A DNA stretch of 64,000 bases from Physcomitrium patens (GCF_000002425.4 NC_037272.1:2102008-2166007), one strand, 5' to 3'; shown: positions 1 to 10,978, numbered from the stretch's first letter. A program made the numbers and translations. The notes: a model not told the origin generated them from the letters alone.

Positions 1-2848
1 ATTGTGTCAAATTAATATACGCAAAGCAGATGAGAATCCAAGTTAGGTTGTATCAAAAGTCAAGGGAAGCAACATTAAAGCAATGGATTGTGTCAAATTA
101 ACATAGGCAAAGCTGGTGAGAATCCAAGTAAGGTTGTACCAAAAGTCTTGAGAAGCAACAATGAAGCAATGGATTGTGTCAAACTAATATGGGCAAAGCT
201 GATGAGAACCCAAGTAAGGTTGTACCAAAAGACATAAGAAGCAACATTGAAGCAATGGATTGTGTCAAATTTATATGGGCAAAGTTGATGAGAACCCAAG
301 TAAGGTTGTACCAAAAGACATGAGAAGCAACATTGAAGCAATGGATTGTGTCAAATTAACATGCGCAAAGCTCATAAGAACCCAAGTAAGATTATATCAA
401 AAGTCATGGGAAGCAACAATGAAGCAATGGATTGTATCAAATTAACATGGGCAAAGCTGATGAGAACCGAAGTAAGGTTGTATCAAAATTCATGGGAAGC
501 AACAATGAAGTAATGGATTGCATCAAATTAACATAAGCAAAGCTGAGGAGAATCCAAGTAAGGTTGTAGCAAAAGTCATGGGAAGCAACATTGAAGCAAT
601 GGATTGTGTCAAATTAATATGAGCAAAGCTGATGAGAACCCAAGTAAGGTTGTACCAAAAGACATAAGAAGCAACATTGAAGCAATGGATTGTGTCAAAT
701 TTATATGGGCAAAGTTGATGAGAACCCAAGTAAGGTTGTACCAAAAGACATGAGAAGCAACATTGAAGCAATGGATTGTGTCAGATTAGTATGGGCAAAG
801 TTGATGACTACCCAAGTAAGGTTGTATCAAAATTCATGGGAAGCAACAATGAAGTAATGGATTGCATCAAATTAACATAAACAAAGCTGAGGAGAATCCA
901 AGTACGGTTGTATCAAAGTTATGAAAAGCAACAATGAAGTAATGGATTGTGTCAAATTAACATGGACAAAGTTGATGAGAACCCAAGTAAGATTGTATCA
1001 AAAGTCATGGCAAGCAATAATGAAGCAATCGATTATGTCAAATTAACATGGGCAAAGCTAATGAAAACCCAAGTAAAGTTGTACCAAAAGTCATCGGAAA
1101 CAATAATGAAGTAATGGATTGCATCAAATTAACATAGGCAAAGCTGGTGAGAATCCAAGTAAGGTTGTACCAAAAGTCTTGGGAAGCAACAATGAAGCAA
1201 TGGATTGTGTCAAATTAATATACGCAAAGCAGATGAGAATCCAAGTTAGGTTGTATCAAAAGTCAAGGGAAGCAACATTAAAGCAATGGATTGTGTCAAA
1301 TTAACATAGGCAAAGCTGGTGAGAATCCAAGTAAGGTTGTACCAAAAGTCTTGAGAAGCAACAATGAAGCAATGGATTGTATCAAACTAATATGGGCAAA
1401 GCTGATGAGAACCCAAGTAAGGTTGTACCAAAAGACATAAGAAGCAACATTGAAGCAATGGATTGTGTCAAATTTATATGGGCAAAGTTGATGAGAACCC
1501 AAGTAAGGTTGTACCAAAAGACATGAGAAGCAACATTGAAGCAATGGATTGTGTCAGATTAGTATGGGCAAAGTTGATGACTACCCAAGTAAGGTTGTAT
1601 CAAAATTCATGGGAAGCAACAATGAAGTAATGGATTGCATCAAATTAACATAAACAAAGCTGAGGAGAATCCAAGTACGGTTGTATCAAAGTTATGAAAA
1701 GCAACAATGAAGTAATGGATTGTGTCAAATTAACATGGACAAAGTTGATGAGAACCCAAGTAAGATTGTATCAAAAGTCATGGCAAGCAATAATGAAGCA
1801 ATCGATTATGTCAAATTAACATGAGCAAAGCCGATGAAAACCTAAGTAAGGTTGTATCAAAAGTCATGGGAAGCAACAATAAAGTAATGGATTGCATCAA
1901 ATTAACATAGCCAAAGCTGATGAGAATCCAAGTAAGGTTGTACCAAAAGTCATGGGAAGCAACATTAAAGCAATGGATTGTGTCAAATTAACATGCGCAA
2001 AGCTGATAAGAACCCAAGTAAGATTATATCAAAAGTCATGGGAAGCAACAATGAAGCAATGGATTGTATCAAATTAACATGGGCAAAGCTGATGAGAACC
2101 GAAGTAAGGTTGTATCAAAATTCATGGGAAGCAACAATGAAGTAATGGATTGCATCAAATTAACATAAGCAAAGCTGAGGAGAATCCAAGTAAGGTTGTA
2201 GCAAAAGTCATGGGAAGCAACATTGAAGCAATGGATTGTGTCAAATTAATATGAGCAAAGCTGATGAGAACCCAAGTAAGGTTGTACCAAAAGTCATGGG
2301 AAGCAACAATGAAGCAATGGATTGTGTCAAATTAACATGAGCAAAGCTGATGAGAATCCAAGTAAGGTTGTATCAAAAGACATGTGAAGCAACAATGAAG
2401 CAATGGAATGTGTCAAATTAATATGGGCAAAGCTGATGAGAACCCAAGTAAGGTTGTATCAAAATTCATGAAAAGCAACAATGAAGTAATGGATTGCATC
2501 AAATTAACATAAACAAAGCTGAGGAGAATCTAAGTAAGGTTGTACCAAAAGTCATGGGAAGCAACAATGAAGCAATGATTTGTGTCAAATTAATATGTAC
2601 AAAGTTGATGAGAACCTAGGTAAGGTTGTACCAAAAGTCATTGGAAGCAACAATGAAGTAATGGATTGCATCAAATTAACATAAGCAAAGCTGATGACAA
2701 CCCAAGTAAGGTTGTACGAAAAGTCATGGGAAGCATCAATGAAGCAATAGATTGTGTCAAATTAATATAGACAAAGCTGATGAGAATCCAAGTAAGGTTG
2801 TACTAAAAGTCATAGGAAGCAACAATGAAGCAATAGATTGTGTCAAGG
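1..2848. repeat. 86-bp satellite array, about 33 monomers
   Basis: Each monomer begins near ATTGTGTCAAATTA and ends GAAGCAATGG. Starts at 1, 87, 173 and 259 show an exact 86-bp step. The array is cut by the left window edge and ends near 2848, where the sequence changes to GGAAGATATAAC. One monomer is 85 bp, so blocks recur at about 773 bp (775 against 1548), 1203 bp (1 against 1204) and 1632 bp. Because 86 is not a multiple of 3, the short open frames on both strands are by-products of the repeat, not genes. Confidence 0.95.
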
Positions 2849-3799
2849 AAGATATAACAAATCACAAACATCATCTAAGTTTCTTTCTACTATATTCATT
2901 TCTTCTTTTTTTCTTTTTTATCAAATATTAAAATTTGATCTTTATTTTTTATTTTAATTTTTGATATTGCACAATATTTGTTGTAAACTAGTGGAATTGT
3001 AGATTTGCATTTGTAAAAATTACAACAAATTTGTGTTTTTAATTAGGTCTGGAACACAGTGGAGAAGCATGGAAAGAGTACCTACACATCTGCAATCCAT
3101 GGAAAGTATGCCTTGAAGGAGATTGTTGCTACTGCCTCTTTTGCCAAAAAATGCATCATTGTGAAGGAAATGAACCAATAAGGCAGAAATCACTGTATCC
3201 GAAATGTACATGTTCTATTTTTTTTTACTACCTTAAATTGAATTTTATGTTTTTTTAAGTATCACCATAAATGTTTATTCTTTGTCACATGAGAAAATGC
3301 ATTATCTATCCTTCTCTATATTTGCATCACATGAGAAAAAGTGTTTCATTTAAAATTTGAAATCTTTCACACAATCTTTGTGGGAGCTTCAGCTACATCA
3401 AGAGTGTACAATTTTTGAAGATTTGTAGACATTCTGGACTTCTAGATTCACATACTGCTTTGGATCAACTAATTGAATAACATATATTATAATACATTTC
3501 ATATTACATTGCTAAAATTTTTCAGATTTGATTTTCCAAGAAAGTATATTTTTTGTATAATTATTTTATTAAATTTGATTTTAAAATTTGAATTTTAGAG
3601 TTGATTACATGATACATTTATCAAATTTAAATTTTAGAATTGATTACAAATTACATTTCATATTACATTTATTATGGTACATATTTCATATTATATTATA
3701 TTTCATATTTGAAGGTTGTAATCAAATTGAGATTCTCTTACAATTATACTGATGATTGGTTGCTATAGATTTTTGGGACAATGCATTATTTAGTTTATT
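2849..3799. other. AT-rich flank, no clear gene
   Basis: This stretch between the satellite and the next repeat block is very AT-rich, with many short ATTT and TTAAATTT runs. Only the segment 3047-3181 looks coding and is listed separately. I see no RNA gene or mobile element in the rest. Confidence 0.5.
3047..3181 (+). pseudogene. Possible isolated 3' exon, unrecognised protein
   Basis: A 44-codon open segment starts right after an intron-acceptor-like TTTTTAATTAG and stops at TAA 3179-3181. The predicted peptide has balanced composition (it includes HGKYALKEIVATASF and KKCIIVKEMNQ), unlike the AT-rich surroundings. I do not recognise the family. It could be the last exon of a gene starting elsewhere, or a captured or decayed exon. 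No upstream exon is evident, because the satellite lies immediately to the left. Confidence 0.25.
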
Positions 3800-4386
3800 T
3801 TTAAAAAATCATTAAAAAAATTCATCCAATTTCATTCAAAAGTGGTAAGTACATCCATTAGGTTATATACTTATTTTTCCATGTTTTATGAGGCGGATAT
3901 TTTGTGGTATAGCAACATTCAAGGATTTGAATATGATTTTAAAATTTATGTTTTTAGTTATAAATTAAATATTTTTAAAAATAATGAGAATGTTATTGTT
4001 TAAACTTTATTATGATATTTATGATTGTTTCATCTCAATTGAATGAAATTTAATTTTTTTAAAATTTTTTATTTACTTATGTTTGAAAAATTATTATAAA
4101 ATTCAAAACCAATGTAAATCAAAAATTAGATTTTTGAATTTGATATTTTTATTTTTATTTATCACTTTGTTTTCATCCAAGGATAAAATTATATCCATCC
4201 AATTTCATCCAAAAGACATAAATACATTCATTAAGCTACATTTTTTCTCATGTTTTTGAGATAGAGATTTTATAGTGTATCAACAAAATCAAGTTACATT
4301 CATGAATAATCTTCAAATAGATTAGATTTTTAGATTTTTTTATTTTTATTTTTATTTATTACTTTATTTTTATCCAAAGATAAAAT

Positions 4387-4755
4387 GTGCATCTATTTAA
4401 TTTCATCCAAAGACAAAAATACATCCACCTAATTTCATCCAAGGATAATAAGTACATCCATCTTATTTCATCTAAGGGCAATAAATACATCCATCTTATT
4501 TCATCTAAGGGCAATAAGTACATCCATCTTATTTCATCCAAGGACAATAAGTACATCCATCTTATTTCATCCAAGGACAATAAGTACATCCATCTTATTT
4601 CATCCAAGGACAATAAGTACATCCATCTTATTTCATCCAAGGGTAATAAGTACATCCATCTTATTTCATCCAAGGGCAATAAGTACATCCATCTTATTTC
4701 ATCTAAAAGACATAAGTACATCCATCTTATTTCATCTAAAAGACATAAGTACATC
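4387..4755. repeat. 33-bp minisatellite, about 11 copies
   Basis: The unit is built on AAGTACATCCATCTTATTTC followed by ATCCAAGGACAAT and repeats with small changes. Since 33 is a multiple of 3, both strands appear as long open frames of an 11-residue repeat; I treat these as artefacts. The array sits inside one copy of the larger repeat and is followed by a (TA)n tract. Confidence 0.9.
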
Positions 4756-4762
4756 CATAAAT

Positions 4763-4765
<3 letters not shown>

Positions 4766-4800
<35 letters not shown>
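4766..4800. repeat. (TA)n microsatellite
   Basis: Pure alternating A and T for about 35 bp, directly after the 33-bp minisatellite. Confidence 0.9.
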
Positions 4801-4803
<3 letters not shown>

Positions 4804-5157
4804 CTTATTTTGAGGTAGAAATTTTGTGGTATATAAAATTCATGCATAATCCTCAAATAGACTGGATTTATTTTATCTTTTTTATTTTAATTTTAATTTA
4901 TCACTTTGTTTTCATCTAAGCAAAAAGTGCATCCATCCAATTTCATCTAAGAATAAATACATTCATCTTATTTCATGTAAAAAGCATAAGTGGATCCATT
5001 CACTTTCATCCAAGAAACATAAGTATATCCATCAAAATATTTTATTTTTATTTTTTATTTTATTTTTTTATATTTTTGAAGTAGAAATTTTGTAGTAGAA
5101 CAACAAAATTAAGTGATATTTATGTATAATCTTCAAATAAATTGGATTTTTTATAAC

Positions 5158-5627
5158 CTTCATTTTTCTTACAATTTAATCTAAAATTTTGTTAGTCAAG
5201 TAGAAATTCATGAATTCAATACAACCAAATCATTATTGATAGATGCAAAAGCTTTCATGCATATTGCAAAAGAAGAGCCATTCTTTATTATATATTCTAT
5301 ATGCACATATGACAGTGGAAAGACTTCAAGTAGTATTCTAAGCTAATGTTAAGATTATTAAGATGTTTTTATGAAAAAAAATGTAAATATTCTTCTAAAG
5401 CATTATATTCATGATTTTTTAATTGATCTTTAAAAAAGAGCTCAACAATCAATTGGACTAATCTATAACTTATTGTAAAATGAGTTGGTTGCACACAAGA
5501 AATACATTGATGAGAACTTGGATAAAAACTTCATATGCCATTTTGAATCTTTATCAAGAGTTCTAATCTTATTTATGAAGAAAAACGATAGATCTCTACA
5601 GATGTGTATGGACTATCAAAGATTCAA
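5158..5627 (+). pseudogene. Decayed family A pol fragment (element D, left part)
   Basis: Plus-strand translation with many stops and shifts matches the protease-to-RT linker and start of RT in A1: GCAAAAGC(A/T)TT, a TTCAAGTAG block like that after TSSGIS, the ENLAKNF-like helix, then a KKNDRSLQMCMDY stretch matching [13 protein letters not shown]. The copy breaks off in that motif because A1 is inserted here, and its continuation resumes at 11992. It is much older than A1. Confidence 0.8.
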
Positions 5628-6177
5628 TGTCACGGCCATAATCATGTAAGCTAATAATTACATATAGAAATAGGTAGAAGTAAGTAAAAGTAGATAAAAG
5701 TAAGTTAATTCTATAATATTTAATATAGAAGCTTCCTAGAAACTTCCTAGATGCTGCTTTGACTTTATAGGTGTCTTTAATTGACTTTTTGGATTAGAAA
5801 CGTGGTCAAGAAGTTGGCCATGTGCCACACATGTTGTTAGCTTGAAGATCAAGCTAACTATGTGGCCCACACGTAGAAAAACTTGCCTTGTAAGTCAAGG
5901 CATGTGTCCTACAAAGTCAACACATATTGGAGGTCCTATAGAAAGTCGCCACGTAGCCCCTAGTTATATAGTATATATAGAGACAAGAGTGAAGGTTTCT
6001 TCACTCTTGTCAACTCCTTTCTTGCTTCTAGTCTAGGTTCAAGAGTCTTTAGTTTCTTGTCTTGTGGCAATAGCCATTCCAGTTTCCTTTTAATATACCT
6101 ACTTGTTTATATTTTGACTTATTATATCGAGATAGCCTTTTTGTATATTTTCCCTCATCGAGTCTTTGTCCTTGACA
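5628..6177 (+). repeat. A1 5' LTR
   Basis: Starts TGTCACGG and ends CCTTGACA, with TGTCA/TGACA short inverted ends. The 3' end is set by comparison with A2 and A3, where host DNA begins right after TTGACA. It contains three perfect hairpins: stems at 5836-5845/5849-5858, 5889-5907, and a 13-bp stem at 5982-6011. A TATA-like box is at 5972-5979. Confidence 0.92.
5972..6011 (+). promoter_or_regulatory. LTR TATA box and adjoining 13-bp hairpin
   Basis: TATATATA at 5972-5979 is the likely core promoter. Ten bases later GACAAGAGTGAAG (5982-5994) pairs perfectly with CTTCACTCTTGTC (5999-6011) around a 4-nt loop. The same arrangement is in A2 (32663-32692) and, with a G-U type change, in A3. Its place near the expected transcription start suggests it lies at or near the RNA 5' end; that role is inferred. 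Confidence 0.55.
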
Positions 6178-6197
6178 GATTGACAAGAGTACACTTA

Positions 6198-6213
6198 CAA
6201 TATCAGAGCTTTG
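6198..6213 (+). other. A1 primer binding site, initiator tRNA-Met type
   Basis: AATATCAGAGCTTTG resembles the plant initiator Met-tRNA primer site (TGGTATCAGAGC) but lacks the leading TGG. It lies about 21 nt inside the LTR end instead of next to it. A2 (about 32891) and A3 (complement 24706-24719) keep the same spacing. Confidence 0.5.
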
Positions 6214-6385
6214 TTTTTCTTGAGTGAGAGTGGATTACCCCTTTCTCTTGACAAGACATAAGCGTATTAGAAGTTTGCGGATTACCCACTTCTAAACTGA
6301 TATTGTTCTTAGTATCTTCTTTGTTATCAAGTCTTTCTTTTCTTTTGTCTTGAGCAGTATCAAACAAATTTTTCTTAGTGTCATT

Positions 6386-7315
6386 ATGGCAGAGCTTGTT
6401 GAAATGAAGAGTGCAATGGCACAAATGCAAGAGCAAATGAGGGAGTTAATGCTTGCGATGCATCAACTCAATTCACGAACACATGAAAGAACAAGAATAG
6501 CAGAAAGTGGGGATATAGAGATGATCGGAGCTGCTTCAACATCTACAACAAATCACATTCCTTCTCCAATTGTACAACACCCTGTAAGCACTAGAGAACC
6601 AAGAATTGCCTTACCCGAGAAATTTGATGGTACGAGATCAAAGTTTCGAGGGTTCATCAATCAAGTACAATTGGCAATTGAACTTCAACCGCAAAGCTAT
6701 CCAACTCCAGGATCACAAGTCAGGTTTATTGGCACTCTACTTTCTGGTTCTGCATTATCGTGGTTTTCGTCTTTTCTTGAACAACAAAATCCAATATTGG
6801 ACAATTTGGAAGCTTTTTTGGCAGAGTTTCGATCTATGTATGGTGAACACAATGCAACTCGTGTTACAACAAATAAGATCCGAATTCTGCGACAAGGAAA
6901 TCGCTCAGTAACAGTGTATGCTTCACAATTTCGACAACTTGTAATTGACATCAAGTGGAATGATGCTGCACTCATCAGTCAATTTCTTTATGGATTGCAA
7001 TACGAAGTAAAGAAATTGATGCTCAACTTACCTGATCCTCAAACTTTGAGTCAAGCAATCGATTTTGCGGTAAAATGTGATAATCGACTTTTCGAATTTC
7101 GATCCGAGAATCATTCACGGAAACCTCAACGCTATTACTCAATGGCAACATCAACATCTTTGCCAAACGTACATTCGGAAGTAGAAGACATGCAAATTGA
7201 CGCGGTACGTTTTAAACCCCTAACTGAGCAAGAAAAGATTCGTCGTCGTCAAGAAGGATTATGTTTATATTGCGGAGAACCTAAGCACACTGGTCAACAT
7301 TGTCCAAAGAAATGA
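6386..7315 (+). CDS. gag: A1 Gag (capsid and CCHC nucleocapsid)
   Basis: Structural protein of the retrotransposon particle. The start at ATG 6386 (MAELVEMKSAMAQ) is chosen because A2 and A3 begin at the same codon. A coiled-coil-like N terminus rich in Met, Gln and Glu is followed by a retrotransposon gag domain (from PRIALPEKFDGTRSKF through WFSSFLE and ASQFRQLV) and one C-X2-C-X4-H-X4-C knuckle (CLYCGEPKHTGQHC). A TGA at 7313-7315 ends the frame just after the knuckle. A2 shows this codon was CGA and that gag originally ran to the TAG matching 7388-7390, so about 25 C-terminal residues are lost. Pol follows in the -1 frame. Confidence 0.9.
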   Translation: MAELVEMKSAMAQMQEQMRELMLAMHQLNSRTHERTRIAESGDIEMIGAASTSTTNHIPSPIVQHPVSTREPRIALPEKFDGTRSKFRGFINQVQLAIELQPQSYPTPGSQVRFIGTLLSGSALSWFSSFLEQQNPILDNLEAFLAEFRSMYGEHNATRVTTNKIRILRQGNRSVTVYASQFRQLVIDIKWNDAALISQFLYGLQYEVKKLMLNLPDPQTLSQAIDFAVKCDNRLFEFRSENHSRKPQRYYSMATSTSLPNVHSEVEDMQIDAVRFKPLTEQEKIRRRQEGLCLYCGEPKHTGQHCPKK

Positions 7316-7326
7316 CGCAACTATAA

Positions 7327-10300
7327 AATGAGGGGTACGACGGTCAAAGAAGACAACATGTCGGAAAACGGATTCGTCCAACTACAATAGGGACCGTGCA
7401 GCTGGAACCTTATACAATTCCTAATGAAGGTCCTATCCTCTCCTCAGAATCCTCTCCTTGTTTTATAATAGACTTATATTTAGGACCTAAGAATTACAAA
7501 GCCTCTGCTTTATTAGATTCGGGAGCCTCAGCATGTTTTTTAGATGAACAATTTGTTAAAAGTCGTAAAATACCCTTTGTACAGAAACCTAAACCAGTAC
7601 ATGTAGAAGTCATAGATGGTCGTCCCTTGTCTTCTGGAGATGTCACTCATGAAACTCATCCTATAAAAGTAACAATAGACGGTCATGATAGCTACATAGC
7701 TTTTAACATAATTAAATCCCCGTCCAATCCAGTTATTTTAGGTTTATCCTGGCTAGAAAAATATAACACTCGAATAGATTGGAATTCGCGTAAACTTGAC
7801 TTTTCCCAGAGCATTATTAATAGTTCTACTAACCAAGTAAAAAATTATAAGTCTAGTATAGTAAAACCCGTACTGATAGGTGCAAAAGCATTTATACACG
7901 CAGCAAAAGAAGGATCAACTTTTGCTATTTATGCTGCACCTATTTCTAAAAACGTAAAGACTTCAAGTGGCATTTCAAGTCAATATCAGGAGTATCAAGA
8001 CGTTTTTGAGAAAAACAATGCAGATATTCTTCTTGAGCATCGCCCATATGATTGTTCAATCGACCTCAAGGAAGGAACTCAGCCACCATTTGGACCAATT
8101 TACAGTTTATCGCAAGATGAGATGGCTGAACTCAGGACATATATTGACGAGAATTTAGCGAAGAATTTCATACGCCATTCAAAATCTCCAGTAGGAGCTC
8201 CAATTCTATTCGTAAAGAAAAAAGATGGATCTTTACGAATGTGTGTTGATTATCGAGGACTCAACAAGATCACAATCAAGAACAGGTATCCATTACCTTT
8301 GATATCAGAACTCCTTGACCAATTGAATCAAGCTAAGATCTATACAAAAATAGATCTAAGAGGAGCATATAATCTAGTACGGATCAAAGAAGGAGATGAA
8401 TGAAAGACTGCGTTTCGAACCAGGTATGGACATTTCGAATATAATGTCATGCCCTTTGGACTCACGAATAAACCAGCTGCTTTTCAACATCTCATGAATG
8501 ATGTATTTCGTGAATTCTTAGACAATTTTGTCGTATGCTATCTAGACGATATCTTGATCTATTCTAAGAACGTCGAAGAACATGAAATACATGTTCGTCA
8601 AGTATTACAAAAACTTAGAGATGCAGGATTGTACGCCAAGATGGAAAAGTGTGTATTTCACACTACTCAAGTTGACTTTTTAGGATACATCATTTCAAAT
8701 GATGGTCTCATGATGGATTCTAAGAAAGTCCAAACAATCATGGATTGGAAGATTCCAAGGACAGTAAGAGATGTCCAATGTTTCTTGGGATTTGCCAATT
8801 ACTATCGGATCTTCATCAAAGATTTCTCACGAGTTGCAGCTCCACTTACACGCTTGACTAGTAAAGATAAATTTCAATGGAATCAAGAAGCGGAAGCAGC
8901 ATTTGAAGCCTTGAAGACATCGTTTGTCTCTGCACCAGTCTTATATCATGTTGACTTTTCCAAGGCATTTTTTATGGAAACAGATGCATCAGATTTTGCC
9001 TTGGGTGCAGTTTTATCACAAATGGGAACAGATGACAAACTTCATCCGATAGCTTTTCATTCAAGAAAATTCTCAGCAGCCGAGATCAATTATGAGATCC
9101 ACGATAAAGAACTTCTTGCGATCGTAGATTCCTTTCAAGAATGGTGTCATTATCTAGAAGGCGCTTCTAGTCCAGTCATTGTATATACAGATCACAAGAA
9201 CCTCGAGTATTTCATGTCAGCACGCATGTTGAATCGTCGTCAAGCTCGTTGGAGTATGTCTTTGTCAAGTTTTGAGTTCATTATCACTTATCGGCCAGGA
9301 AAACAACAAGGTTTATCCGATGCCCTATCTAGACGTTCTTATTTTGCACCAAAAGAAGGAGATGCAGCTTTTGAGCAACAAAGAACGGTCCTCTTGAAAC
9401 CGGAGCAATTTCATCTCCGAGCAATGAAATCAACATTGACTGTTGATTCAACTTTTCTCAAGCAAATACAGTCCAGTATGTCCTCAGACCCTCTTGTTTA
9501 TGATATCGAGAATAATTCTTCCAAGTCTCATGATCCTTCTAAGTTCGAATTCAAGAATAATCTATTATATTTTGAAGGACGCCTATATGTTCCAGAAGGA
9601 GAAGCACGTTTACGTGTTCTTCAAGCACGTCATGACTTTCTAGCAGCAGGGCACTTTGGATATAATAAGACTTTGGAACTCATATCAAGAGATTTTTGGT
9701 GGCCACAAATGTGGAAGTCAGTCAAAGACTTTGTACAATCATGTGATATTTGTTCAAGATCAAAAATTCCTCGTCATCGACCTTACGGACTTCTTCAGCC
9801 ATTACCTATACCAGAACAACCATGGTCTTCTGTTTCTATGGATTTCATCACAGATCTTCCAAACTCAAGATCTTATGATTCTATATTTGTGATAGTAGAT
9901 CGTTTCACCAAGATGGCACACTTTGTGCCATGTACAAAATCTATCACAGGTGAAGAAACAGCTAAGCTTTTCATTGATAATATCTATCGCTATCATGGAT
10001 TACCTAAAGATATCATATCAGATAGGGGAACTCAATTTGTGTCAAGATTTTGGAGGACCCTTTTTAAGATTTTAAAAGTGGACATAAAGCTATCTTCGGC
10101 TTTCCATCCTCAAACTGATGGACAAACAGAGCGCGTAAACCAAGTCTTGGAGCAATATTTAAGGTGTACTATCAACTACCAACAAGATGATTGGACAACC
10201 CTTCTGCCATTAGCAGAGTTTGCTTATAATAATACGGTACATTCTTCCACGCAACAAACACCTTTCTTTGCCAATTATGGCTATCATCCACGACTTGATA

Positions 10301-10884
10301 CTTTTGATTTTTCAAAAGTTGATAATCCTGCAGTAGAAGATATGGTAAATTGGTTGTCAGAGTTACATGCAATAATGAAGACACAATTGAAGGAAGCTCA
10401 AGAACGACAAAAGATAAACACAGATCTATATCGTAAGGAGCAACCACAACTCAACGTGGGTGATAAGGTATGGCTACTTCGTCGCAATATCAAGACTACT
10501 CGACCTTGTGACAAGTTGGACTATCGTAGGCTTGGCCCCTTTTCTATTTCTGAACAGATCAATCCAGTTGCATATCGGTTACATCTACCGGAGTCAATGA
10601 AGATCCATCCTGTATTCCACATGTCTCTTCTTGAACCATATAAGACAGTGGATATACAAGGAAGAAGACAAATGCCACCACCTCCTATAGAAGTAGATAA
10701 TAATGAAGAATTTGAGGTGGAAGAGATATTAGACTCAAGGCGGTGCCGAAATAAGCTGGAATATCTTGTTCATTGGCGCTGATATGATATTAGTGAACGC
10801 ACATGGGAGCCATCCAGGAATCTAGCAAATGCATCAGCTAAAGTCAAAGTTTTTCATCAACGACATCCATCAAAACCAAGATGA
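7327..10884 (+). pseudogene. pol: A1 Pol polyprotein (PR-RT-RH-IN-chromodomain), two internal stops
   Basis: Enzymatic polyprotein for processing, reverse transcription and integration. The frame is open from 7327, with no obvious ATG, and is -1 relative to gag. Order: aspartic protease (DSGA at 7516-7527), RT ([15 protein letters not shown] at 8539-8550), RNase H ([34 protein letters not shown]), integrase zinc region (RHDF...GHFG, CDIC), integrase core (Asp 9841, Asp 10021, Glu 10129, an exact D-X35-E pair), GPF/Y-like C terminus, and chromodomain (FEVEEILDSRR to WEPSRNLA). TGA at 8401 replaces Trp, and TGA at 10780 replaces Gly in the chromodomain. Otherwise it is full length and clearly chromovirus type. 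Confidence 0.92.
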
Positions 10885-10978
10885 AAATCTCTCTTATAAA
10901 AGAGACAAGATTGAGGCAAGATAACATTCAATTCCCTATCCTTGTTTGTAACTTCTTTACATTTGTGACGCTAATTAG

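Larger units (their letters stand above)
3800..5157. repeat. Nested tandem repeat, units of several hundred bp carrying 33-bp monomers
   Basis: A long unit recurs from about 3800, 4140, 4330 and 4860. It has a T-rich stretch (ATTTATCACTTTGTTTTCATCC), then CATCCAATTTCATCCAA-type monomers, then a tail ending near TTTTGAGGTAGAAATTTT and CTTCAAATAGATTGG. Copies differ mainly in how many short monomers they hold, from one or two up to about eleven. The block ends where element D begins. Confidence 0.7.

Noticed and set aside
93..1544. Recurring 82-codon minus-strand frame in the satellite (93-341, 523-771, 1296-1544)
   Set aside because: It spans about three 86-bp monomers read in successive phases, and its recurrence follows the higher-order repeat, not a gene.
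1..2848. Regularly spaced repeats resembling a CRISPR array
   Set aside because: Monomers are contiguous with no unique spacers and the context is a plant nuclear genome.
4359..4856. Open frames of 143-165 codons with an 11-residue repeat on both strands
   Set aside because: They arise because the 33-bp minisatellite is a multiple of three. Both strands are open equally and there is no non-repeat protein part.
6606..6975. Secondary open frames overlapping A1 gag on both strands
   Set aside because: Gag in the main frame has conserved motifs and the same start in three copies. The others are shadows.
9443..9892. Plus-strand open frames overlapping A1 pol (9443-9643, 9656-9892)
   Set aside because: They overlap the RNase H and integrase coding region in another phase and have no motif.
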